Notes: generated from the letters alone by a model not told the origin. DNA of 8,415 nucleotides from Bacteroidota bacterium (GCA_027297025.1 JAPUIM010000039.1:1-8415); one strand, 5' to 3'; positions 1-5,422 are shown, counted from the stretch's first letter. Program-made: numbers and translations.

Positions 1-787
1 ATTCTTGGGCTGCTGTAGCATCAAAAGCTTGCGCCTGGGCGGCTGCATCGTTGGATGAACCACCGAAATTGGGATTAAATATACCTGGAGCCATATTCAC
101 TCCGGCCCAAAAGACCGGTTCAAAAGAATCCTTTTGTTTAGCATAATAATCCGGATCCATGGGTTTATGGTAAATTTGATAATCATCCTTTAATTTCATG
201 TCAGAGTGGTACTGGGGAGATCTTTTATCCAAAACACTTATGGTTACATAAGCCAAATGATCTTCAGTTTCCAAAGCAATCCCGTAACCGGCATCCAATA
301 ACAACTCTTCTGTTTTAGATGCATCGGATTTCTGGTCTTTGGTATCCTCCGAAATGGCCAGAAGACCGGGGGTGCCACCAATCTCTGATACAGCAGGTGG
401 TTCAGAGCCAGAAACATCAGGGCCATCGGTAATATTACCAATGGTTTGACTGCTAGGGGTTTCCTCCGGTTGAAGTGGTAAAACCTGGTCCTCAGTTCCT
501 GATCGAGGGGCTGTGGTTTGCGGAGCACTCTCAGCGATCGACTCATGGTAATCAGAAGAACCAGTACCAAGATAAGCCACTAAACCTACAGTCATTGCAA
601 ATACCACCGAAGCGGCAGCCAATAGCTTATAATAGAGTATTTTCCTCTGGGCCTTTTGATTGGCGGTATTAGCCAAATGGGCATCTAATTTGTCCCATAC
701 CTGGGGAGAGGGAGTCAGTTCAGCATTCTCAAAAGCGCTTTCCCACTCCTGCCCAAACTGGTCTCTATGTTTATTTAAACTTTCCAT
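1..787 (-). CDS. Membrane protein with anti-sigma-like N-terminus, partial (3' end outside window)
   Basis: An open frame of 262 codons starts at the ATG at 787-785 and runs uninterrupted off the left edge, so the C-terminus is missing. The first ~53 residues are hydrophilic and contain PSPQVWDKLDAHL (27-38 region), a WD-x-L motif I associate with the cytoplasmic part of Bacteroidota anti-sigma/barrel proteins. One membrane segment follows at about residues 54-73 (KLLAAASVVFAMTVGLVAYL), then a long Pro/Ser/Thr/Glu-rich, presumably periplasmic stretch (75-160). The last visible part, FWAGVNMAPGIFNPNF, resembles the opening strand of an outer-membrane beta-barrel domain. The start overlaps the end of the upstream sigma factor gene by 17 bases, implying co-translation. 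The likely role is to hold or sense for that sigma factor across the envelope. The gene order and topology are seen; anti-sigma function is inferred, and no named domain can be proven from this part. Confidence 0.75.
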   Translation of the reverse strand, partial: MESLNKHRDQFGQEWESAFENAELTPSPQVWDKLDAHLANTANQKAQRKILYYKLLAAASVVFAMTVGLVAYLGTGSSDYHESIAESAPQTTAPRSGTEDQVLPLQPEETPSSQTIGNITDGPDVSGSEPPAVSEIGGTPGLLAISEDTKDQKSDASKTEELLLDAGYGIALETEDHLAYVTISVLDKRSPQYHSDMKLKDDYQIYHKPMDPDYYAKQKDSFEPVFWAGVNMAPGIFNPNFGGSSNDAAAQAQAFDATAAQE

Positions 788-1322
788 AAGTTAGTCTTTC
801 AGCTTTTAATAGCTTCTCCTTAAGCAGGGCTTTGGCTCTGGCATACTGAGATTTTGAGGTACCTTCACTAATATTCAATAGTTCAGCAATCTCATGGTGT
901 TTATATCCTTCGATGGCATACAGGTTAAAAACCACTTGGCATCCGCTGGGCAGCTCCTGTATCATTTTTAATAAATCCTGCAAATGAAATTGGGACAAAG
1001 AAATCTCCGGGGATTCATGAAGTGGAATATCCTGAACGTCAACCATCGGATATAAATACATTTTCTTCCTTTGGTGGTTCAACGCGGTATTGATGACGAT
1101 CTTCTTGATCCAATAACCCAAAGTTGAATCCTTGCGAAACTTTTTGATGTTGTCAAACACCTTTACAAAAGCTTCCTGAAGTATATCCTCGGCTTCTTGC
1201 TGCATTTTTGAATAGCGCATACAAACTACCAGCATTTGTTTGGAATAGCGTTCATACAGCAATCGCTGCATGTGCCCATCACCTTTGCAACAACCGGTAA
1301 TTAATTCTTCCTGGTCATGCAT
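771..1322 (-). CDS. RNA polymerase sigma factor, sigma-70 family, ECF type
   Basis: A 183-residue protein with the two-domain layout of group 4 (ECF) sigma factors. Region 2 covers about residues 16-86 and includes QEAEDILQEAFVKVFDNIKK, the segment that binds core polymerase and recognises the -10 element, followed by WIKKIVINTALNHQRKK. A variable linker spans about 90-115. Region 4 covers about 117-172; its helix-turn-helix is YKHHEIAELLNISEGTSKSQ (140-159), which would read the -35 element. No signal or extra domain is present. Start ATG at 1322-1320; another ATG at 1330 is out of frame. The next gene on the same strand overlaps it by 17 bases and encodes a one-pass membrane protein, the usual place for a partner anti-sigma factor. 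The regulon cannot be told from the sequence. Family assignment is secure; the stimulus is unknown. Confidence 0.95.
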   Translation of the reverse strand: MHDQEELITGCCKGDGHMQRLLYERYSKQMLVVCMRYSKMQQEAEDILQEAFVKVFDNIKKFRKDSTLGYWIKKIVINTALNHQRKKMYLYPMVDVQDIPLHESPEISLSQFHLQDLLKMIQELPSGCQVVFNLYAIEGYKHHEIAELLNISEGTSKSQYARAKALLKEKLLKAERLTYGKFK

Positions 1323-1333
1323 AACTCCATTTT

Positions 1334-1400
1334 ACCGGAACATAGAAAGACTTTTTAAAAAAAGACACCATGAATTTGGTATTGGTTGGAAACCGGAACA
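1334..1400. repeat. Direct repeat of ACCGGAACA in divergent promoter region
   Basis: The 9-mer ACCGGAACA occurs at 1334-1342 and again at 1392-1400, both between the sigma factor gene (minus) and the T9SS plug gene (plus). On the minus strand the copies read TGTTCCGGT, each preceded by a TA-rich trimer (TATTGTTCCGGT and TATGTTCCGGT). They could be binding sites for a regulator, or promoter elements of an autoregulated sigma factor. Only the repetition is seen; function is a guess. Confidence 0.35.
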
Positions 1401-1418
1401 ATATTTTTTATAAATTTC
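1386..1418 (+). promoter_or_regulatory. Possible Bacteroidota-type promoter for the T9SS plug gene
   Basis: TAAATTTC at 1411-1418 differs by one base from the Bacteroidota -7 consensus TAnnTTTG, with TTG at 1386-1388, 22 bases upstream (somewhat longer than the usual 19-21). A start near 1425 would give a leader of about 20 bases. The region before the ATG is A-rich (AAAGAGCAAAA) with no clear Shine-Dalgarno sequence, as is common in this phylum. Confidence 0.4.
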
Positions 1419-1446
1419 GCTATTTCATTTTAATTAAAGAGCAAAA

Positions 1447-2781
1447 ATGATGCTGCTTCAGTTGTATCTGCTAAAGCGTATAGGGATTGCCCTATTGATT
1501 ATCGGTTTTTCGCTTCAGACTTGTGTACCCATCAATCAAAGTTCAAGCGCCCCACGTATTCAGAAAAAACTGGTGAATGATGATGAAATTTATGAACCAA
1601 ATATCCGAACGGTACAACTTTACAAAAGTGTAAGAAGACTGGAAGATGAAGTACAAGCGGCTGTGGTTTCTATCAACGATGAATCTCCCTTGATTTTGGA
1701 ATTTGATGAACTTTATGCCGAAATAAAGGATTACCGGGCTTATATCATTCACTGCAATGCCGATTGGACCAAATCCGATTATATCCACCTGGATTTTTTG
1801 AATGGATTTAATGAATTCCCTATTCGGGAATATGAGTTTTCTATTAATACCCGTACCGAGTATGTTCACTATTTGATGACTTTACCCAGGGTCAAATTAT
1901 CGGGAAATTATCTGTTGGTGGTTTATCGGGGCACCAATACCGATGATATCATATTGAGCCGGCGATTTATGGTTTACCGTGGTTTGATAGATATCAATGC
2001 TGAAATAAAGTTATCTAGTGGAGTGCTGGAAAGACGTCAAAACCACCAATTGGATTTTAGCATCGATTATTCGGGGGTCAAGATTGATAATCCATTGGAA
2101 GAAATAAAGGTGATATTGAAGCAAAATCAACGCTGGGACAATGCCATTACAAAACTCAAACCCACAATGCTGAAAGAAAGTCGAAATATTATAGAATATT
2201 TTCATTGGAACCTGGAAAATAATTTCAAGGCCGGTAATGAGTTTAGGTTTTTTGACCTGAGAATTGTAAATGCTACCGGCCAAAATGTAGCCAGGATAGA
2301 TAAAACGCCGGAAGACCTTGAGGCTTTTTTAGTTGAAGAAAAATTTAGAAACCATGAAGCCTATGGACAATACCTTGACATCAATGGTAAATATGTGATC
2401 AACAATCTGGAAACCGGACAAACCAACGGGGACTTTGATGCTGATTATGTAACGGTGAATTTTTTTCTAAGGCCCATTGAGGGGTTCAATGAAGATATTT
2501 ATGTTTTTGGGGCTTTAACCGATTGGAAGACGGGTGAGAAAAACAAAATGAAGTTTGACACTACCAGGAAGTTGTATACTACCCAACTATTTTTAAAACA
2601 GGGGTGGTACAATTACATATTCTTGATAAAAAACAGCAGCTATGATTCCCATTACATTGAAGGTCTTCACTTCGAAACTGAAAACCAATATGAGATATTG
2701 GTCTATTACCGACCGCTCATATCCAAAGGTGACCAACTCATTGGTTACTCCAGTATAATTCACAATAAAAGAAACCGTTAA
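1447..2781 (+). CDS. Type IX secretion system plug-family protein (DUF5103)
   Basis: A 444-residue envelope protein of the DUF5103 family, whose Flavobacterium member was found as the 'Plug' that closes the periplasmic side of the SprA translocon of the T9SS. Residues 1-25 are a signal-like hydrophobic segment (KRIGIALLIIGFSLQTC); Cys26 could be lipidated, but the -1 residue is Thr rather than Gly/Ala/Ser, so the lipobox is atypical. The N-terminal family domain spans about 50-180: EPNIRTVQLYK, LILEFDEL, YRAYIIHCNADWTKSDY, GFNEFPIREYEFSINT, LSGNYLLVVY and SRRFMVYRG, in the family order. The C-terminal part (about 335-435) looks like an immunoglobulin/carbohydrate-binding-like sandwich: VFGALTDWKTGEKNKMKFD, LKQGWYNYIFLI and ETENQYEILVYYRP. 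It is monocistronic here. Its TAA overlaps the convergent Cas6-family stop by 4 bases. The family call is strong; whether this copy is the true plug or a paralogue is not decided by sequence. Confidence 0.9.
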   Translation: MMLLQLYLLKRIGIALLIIGFSLQTCVPINQSSSAPRIQKKLVNDDEIYEPNIRTVQLYKSVRRLEDEVQAAVVSINDESPLILEFDELYAEIKDYRAYIIHCNADWTKSDYIHLDFLNGFNEFPIREYEFSINTRTEYVHYLMTLPRVKLSGNYLLVVYRGTNTDDIILSRRFMVYRGLIDINAEIKLSSGVLERRQNHQLDFSIDYSGVKIDNPLEEIKVILKQNQRWDNAITKLKPTMLKESRNIIEYFHWNLENNFKAGNEFRFFDLRIVNATGQNVARIDKTPEDLEAFLVEEKFRNHEAYGQYLDINGKYVINNLETGQTNGDFDADYVTVNFFLRPIEGFNEDIYVFGALTDWKTGEKNKMKFDTTRKLYTTQLFLKQGWYNYIFLIKNSSYDSHYIEGLHFETENQYEILVYYRPLISKGDQLIGYSSIIHNKRNR

Positions 2782-3581
2782 TTAGGGATATTTACGATTT
2801 CGTAGGGATGGGTCCGTTTCTCCTGGTTTTCCATAACCGTATCTAACATACCAAAACCTTTTTCGGTATAGAATCCAAAGCCACAAGTATAGATAAATTC
2901 CAGTACTTCAGCAGCGGCAAATAAGGTAAAGGGGAAAGTATAACCTCTGATTTCGTATTTAACATCCTGATCGTAAACTGGATAAATTCGTGCGAATTTT
3001 TTCTTTCCTTGCTTTATTTTTAAAAGATAATCTTTATCGGGAACCAGCTGAAACTTGAAAAATGAAGCAATTTGATCAGGGGAACAACCACTTTTTTCCA
3101 TCCTGGACATAGTTAAATCATACAATTTATCCGAGAAGAAATCGGTTTCGGGGGAAATATATTGTTTGCTTTCTTCCTCATCAAAAGATGCCTCCACCAA
3201 TACCAAAGGTGAAATACAGACGAACTTCATAAAATCTTCGAAAATGGGTTCTTCTTCTTCCTCTACTTCTTGCGGGATTAAGATCAGGTTGCCAACCTCA
3301 ATCTGTGGCATTTCAAACAGGTATTTCAAAAGGTAACTGATAAAATTAGGGTCGGGAGTGGACACCACCAAGGTAACTTTGCTCGAATAAAAATGCAATC
3401 CGCTGCGGCTCACTTTGGTTTGACCCTTTAGCCCGGAAAAATTATAACTACCACAGGTTAAGAAGCTTTGGTCTCCACCTTTTACAATTAGTCCTTTTAT
3501 GATCTGTGCCAATAGGTACTGATGATGGAAAGGGACGTCGGCTCCTTTGTTCTTTAAACTAAAAATTATTCGAACTCTCAC
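2778..3581 (-). CDS. Stand-alone Cas6-family protein, probably catalytically altered
   Basis: A 267-residue member of the Cas6 superfamily (double ferredoxin/RRM-like fold; canonical members cut CRISPR repeat RNA). Compared with P. furiosus Cas6 from memory, these segments line up: MRVRIIFSL (1-9), VPFHHQYLLAQIIKGLI (16-32), YNFSGL (46-51, the FTFS-type strand), FMKFVCISPLVLVEA (117-131), KYEIRGYTFPF (208-218) and the C-terminal glycine-rich loop CGFGFYTEKGFGMLDTV (233-249). The archaeal catalytic Tyr31 falls on Lys29; the segment that should hold His46 is about six residues shorter and has no His between residues 20 and 63. An acidic run (EVEEEEE, 105-111) replaces a basic one. The start is GTG at 3581-3579; no better ATG precedes it. 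No CRISPR array or other cas gene is in the window. A long palindrome lies 2 bases upstream of the start. The fold family is well supported; nuclease activity is doubtful and the role unknown. Confidence 0.88.
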   Translation of the reverse strand: MRVRIIFSLKNKGADVPFHHQYLLAQIIKGLIVKGGDQSFLTCGSYNFSGLKGQTKVSRSGLHFYSSKVTLVVSTPDPNFISYLLKYLFEMPQIEVGNLILIPQEVEEEEEPIFEDFMKFVCISPLVLVEASFDEEESKQYISPETDFFSDKLYDLTMSRMEKSGCSPDQIASFFKFQLVPDKDYLLKIKQGKKKFARIYPVYDQDVKYEIRGYTFPFTLFAAAEVLEFIYTCGFGFYTEKGFGMLDTVMENQEKRTHPYEIVNIPN

Positions 3582-3583
3582 TT

Positions 3584-3606
3584 TTTATATAAACTGTTTA
3601 TATAAA
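3584..3606. promoter_or_regulatory. Perfect 23-base palindrome upstream of the Cas6-family start
   Basis: Two copies of TTTATATAAA (3584-3593 and 3597-3606) flank CTG. Each copy is itself a palindrome, and the whole is a perfect inverted repeat with 11-base arms around T3595. It ends 2 bases before the GTG start of the Cas6-family gene. It could be an operator overlapping the -7 region and start site, or, if transcribed, a 10-base-pair AU hairpin with a 3-base loop at the ribosome entry site. The symmetry is seen; function is inferred. Confidence 0.65.
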
Positions 3607-3632
3607 TAGCTTCCCTCCAAAAAAAATGCAAA
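3601..3632 (-). promoter_or_regulatory. Possible promoter of the Cas6-family gene
   Basis: On the minus strand TTTG (3632-3629) is followed after exactly 20 bases by TATTTATA (3608-3601), which fits TAnnTTTG only partly (two mismatches). Transcription would then start inside the 23-base palindrome, about 12 bases before the GTG. The upstream TTTG is the right half of a separate 10-base palindrome, CAAACGTTTG (3629-3638). Confidence 0.35.
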
Positions 3633-3661
3633 CGTTTGAAACAGTGCTTAAGTTAAGAAAT

Positions 3662-3679
3662 ATTTCCTTCATAGGAAAT
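3662..3679 (-). terminator. Weak hairpin after ychF
   Basis: ATTTCC (3662-3667) pairs with GGAAAT (3674-3679) across a 6-base loop, 30 bases past the ychF stop. On the minus strand the stem is followed by ATTTCTT, a poor U-tract. The stem is only six pairs, so termination would be inefficient and some ychF transcripts may read into the Cas6-family gene. Confidence 0.3.
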
Positions 3680-3708
3680 GACAACTATCATGAAAAGGGT
3701 GATTTTGA

Positions 3709-4803
3709 TCAAACATTAAACCTGAAATATAGAATATCTCCGTCTTCCACCTGGTAATCCTTTCCCTGGATAGCCATCTTACCAGCCTCTTTACAGGCAA
3801 GCTCAGTCTTGTAGTGTTTATAATCTTCTAACTTGATTACCTCGGCACGAATAAAGCCCTTTTCAAAATCAGAGTGGATAACACCTGCAGCTTTAGGAGC
3901 CTTCCATCCTCTTTTTATGGTCCAGGCCCTCACCTCCTTGGGTCCGGCAGTGAAATAGGTAATAAGGTCCAAAATGTGGTACGAAGCCTTAATTAATTTG
4001 TTTAATCCGGATTCTGAAAGTCCATACTCATTTAAAAATAAGGTTTGCTCTTCTGATTCCAATTCCGCAATCTGGGCTTCCAAAGATGCACATACGGTGA
4101 CCAACACCGCCTTCTCCCCGGCAATACTTTGGGATAATGATTGAACATATTGGTTTCCACTTTGGACCGAGTGTTCATCCACATTTGCCACATAAATTAC
4201 TGGTTTTGCAGTCAGTGGCTTGATTTCTTTAATTACCTCTTTTATGGATTCAGTAGTTTGGATGGTGCGAAGACTGTGACCTTTTTCTAAGTGGGTTGAT
4301 AACTGCTGCAAATTCCCAAATTTTTTTTTGGCCTTAATATCCCCGGATTTAGCTACCTTTTCAACTTTCTGCATCAGTTTTTCTATGACTTCCAAATCCT
4401 TCAATTGTAATTCAGCATCGATTATTTCTTTATCAAAAACCGGATCAATCTTACCGCTCACATGGGCTACATTGTGGTCGTCAAAACACCGAACTACATG
4501 AATTATTGCATCCACTTCCCGGATATTGGCCAAAAACTTATTTCCCAATCCCTCTCCCTTGCTGGCTCCCTTTACCAATCCAGCTATATCCACAAATTCA
4601 ACCACGGTGGGAATCACCTTTTGAGGATTAACCAATGATGCCAAATCATCCAGCCGTTCATCGGGTAGTGAAATTAACCCAATATTGGGTTCTATTGTAC
4701 AAAAAGGGAAATTGGCTGCTTCAGCCTTAGTGTTTGATATAGCATTGAAAAGTGTGGATTTACCTACATTGGGCAGCCCCACAATTCCGCATTGCAACGA
4801 CAT
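3709..4803 (-). CDS. ychF: YchF/OLA1-type ATPase
   Basis: A 364-residue TRAFAC-class P-loop protein of the Obg family, matching the E. coli YchF length (363). YchF binds ribosomes and hydrolyses ATP rather than GTP; it has been linked to stress responses. The Walker A/G1 motif is GLPNVGKST (9-17); G3 is DIAGLVKGASKGEGLGN (72-88), with the long glycine-rich switch typical of the family. The G4 motif is NVDE (207-210) instead of NKxD, the change that gives ATP preference. A helical, Lys/Glu-rich insertion lies at about 128-200. The TGS domain spans about 280-363 and includes RAWTIKRGWKAPKAAGVIH and EDGDILYFRFNV. Cys35 in FCTIEPN matches the cysteine reported as redox-sensitive in E. coli. Start ATG at 4803; stop TGA at 3709. 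It sits 31 bases past the poly-T of the DUF3276 terminator and 127 bases before the Cas6-family start on the same strand. Confidence 0.98.
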   Translation of the reverse strand: MSLQCGIVGLPNVGKSTLFNAISNTKAEAANFPFCTIEPNIGLISLPDERLDDLASLVNPQKVIPTVVEFVDIAGLVKGASKGEGLGNKFLANIREVDAIIHVVRCFDDHNVAHVSGKIDPVFDKEIIDAELQLKDLEVIEKLMQKVEKVAKSGDIKAKKKFGNLQQLSTHLEKGHSLRTIQTTESIKEVIKEIKPLTAKPVIYVANVDEHSVQSGNQYVQSLSQSIAGEKAVLVTVCASLEAQIAELESEEQTLFLNEYGLSESGLNKLIKASYHILDLITYFTAGPKEVRAWTIKRGWKAPKAAGVIHSDFEKGFIRAEVIKLEDYKHYKTELACKEAGKMAIQGKDYQVEDGDILYFRFNV

Positions 4804-4834
4804 TTAAGAAATACCTGAATATTAAATAATGGAA

Positions 4835-4868
4835 TAAAAAAACAGAGCTCTTGATTTATCAAGAGCTC
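4835..4868 (-). terminator. Rho-independent terminator of the DUF3276 gene
   Basis: GAGCTCTTGAT (4845-4855) and ATCAAGAGCTC (4858-4868) form a perfect 11-base stem. On the minus strand it is followed after two bases by seven Ts (4842-4836). The plus strand lacks a T-run after the stem, so it acts on the minus strand only. It lies 29 bases past the stop of the DUF3276 gene. Confidence 0.9.
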
Positions 4869-4869
4869 G

Positions 4870-4877
4870 CAAAATTA
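4870..4877 (-). promoter_or_regulatory. Candidate -7 element for ychF, abutting the terminator
   Basis: TAATTTTG on the minus strand is an exact match to the Bacteroidota -7 consensus TAnnTTTG. No TTTG is seen 19-21 bases upstream, so the -33 box is missing or weak. A start about 5-7 bases downstream would fall in the first arm of the terminator hairpin and give ychF a leader of about 60 bases. Such short motifs occur by chance in AT-rich DNA. Confidence 0.4.
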
Positions 4878-4897
4878 CATAAAATGGATAGGAATTT

Positions 4898-5254
4898 TTA
4901 ATCCCACTTTAATTCATCATCAATACTGGTTTTACTCTTCTCCTTTTCTCCTTGTAATTCCTCAATTTTGGTGTCGAATTGAGTGAAGTCAACTTCTGGC
5001 ATCAACTCAGTTTTGACATGATCTATTGTGTCGTTCAGAGCTTTGACAAATTTATTAAAATCCTCTTTATAGAGGAATAATTTGTGCTTTTCGTAAAAGA
5101 AACCATCCTCTTTATACCTGCGTTTACTTTCGGTTATGGTAAGGTAATAGTCATTAGAACGGGTTGCCTTTACATCGAAGAAATAAGTTCTCTTTCCAGC
5201 ACGAACTCTCTGAGAGAAAATTTCTTCCCTGTCGTTATCCTTTTTCTCTTCCAC
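4898..5254 (-). CDS. DUF3276 family protein (PUR-alpha-like nucleic-acid-binding fold)
   Basis: A 118-residue cytoplasmic protein. About residues 11-82 form the PUR-like domain: EIFSQRVRAGKRTYFFDVKA, then NDYYLTITESKRRY and HKLFLYKEDFNKFVKALNDT, alternating strands with basic/aromatic residues and a closing helix. Relatives such as Borrelia BpuR bind single-stranded DNA or RNA, so a nucleic-acid-binding regulatory role is plausible, with the exact target unknown. The C-terminus (83-118) is acidic, low complexity and probably disordered. The start is GTG at 5254-5252: going upstream in frame, a TAG is met before any ATG. It is followed by its own strong terminator and is therefore probably monocistronic. 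A near-consensus -7 element lies about 26 bases upstream of the start. Confidence 0.9.
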   Translation of the reverse strand: MEEKKDNDREEIFSQRVRAGKRTYFFDVKATRSNDYYLTITESKRRYKEDGFFYEKHKLFLYKEDFNKFVKALNDTIDHVKTELMPEVDFTQFDTKIEELQGEKEKSKTSIDDELKWD

Positions 5255-5280
5255 AATTCTTTTTTTTAAATAACTCTAAC

Positions 5281-5288
5281 CAAATAAA
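5281..5288 (-). promoter_or_regulatory. Possible -7 element of the DUF3276 gene
   Basis: TTTATTTG on the minus strand differs by one base from TAnnTTTG and sits 27 bases before the GTG start, a typical leader distance. The -33 region 20 bases further up is only T-rich (about 5310-5313) and overlaps the GGATATA dyad, so a regulator bound there could control this promoter. Confidence 0.35.
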
Positions 5289-5303
5289 TTGCAACTACCT
5301 GTG

Positions 5304-5323
5304 GGATATAAAATTATATATCC
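5304..5323. promoter_or_regulatory. Inverted repeat GGATATA-N6-TATATCC in divergent promoter region
   Basis: GGATATA (5304-5310) and TATATCC (5317-5323) are perfect 7-base arms around AAATTA. The site lies between the DUF3276 and DUF58 starts, where an operator serving both directions would be expected. No regulator is identified. Confidence 0.4.
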
Positions 5324-5350
5324 TTTATACAAAAAATCAGTTTAAATATG

Positions 5351-5369
5351 TATAATAATAATCATTATT
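5351..5369. promoter_or_regulatory. Fur-box-like site upstream of the DUF58 gene
   Basis: The 19 bases match 16 of 19 positions of the classical E. coli Fur box; the three mismatches are the two outer bases and position 7. The core AATAAT-C-ATTATT is a perfect 13-base palindrome. It lies 53 bases before the DUF58 start. The AT-rich setting raises the chance of a coincidental match, and Bacteroidota Fur sites are less well defined. Iron regulation is therefore a hypothesis. Confidence 0.4.
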
Positions 5370-5422
5370 GCAAATCAGCCACATAATTTCATGGCTTAGG
5401 TAACTATTTATCCGGTGAAGAA

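Noticed and set aside
244..570. Minus-strand frame of 108 codons
   Set aside because: It overlaps the membrane-protein gene in another frame on the same strand; the longer frame is coupled to the sigma gene and has sensible topology.
475..672. Plus-strand open frame of 65 codons
   Set aside because: It lies opposite the membrane-protein gene on the minus strand, whose continuous frame with a membrane helix explains the region.
1351..1364. CTTTTT/AAAAAG self-complementary stretch upstream of the sigma gene
   Set aside because: It is a simple A/T homopolymer symmetry with no loop and no position expected for a terminator.
1543..2283. Two minus-strand open frames (1543-1869 and 2011-2283)
   Set aside because: Both lie within the T9SS plug-family gene, which has clear family motifs throughout; their translations look like antisense shadows.
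3582..3708. Possible CRISPR repeat array beside the Cas6-family gene
   Set aside because: Only one 23-base palindrome and one 10-base palindrome are present; there are no regularly spaced repeats with unique spacers here or elsewhere in the window.
5084..5355. Two plus-strand frames (5084-5269 and 5164-5355) over the DUF3276 start and spacer
   Set aside because: They mirror the DUF3276 gene and its upstream spacer and show no family motif or plausible start context.
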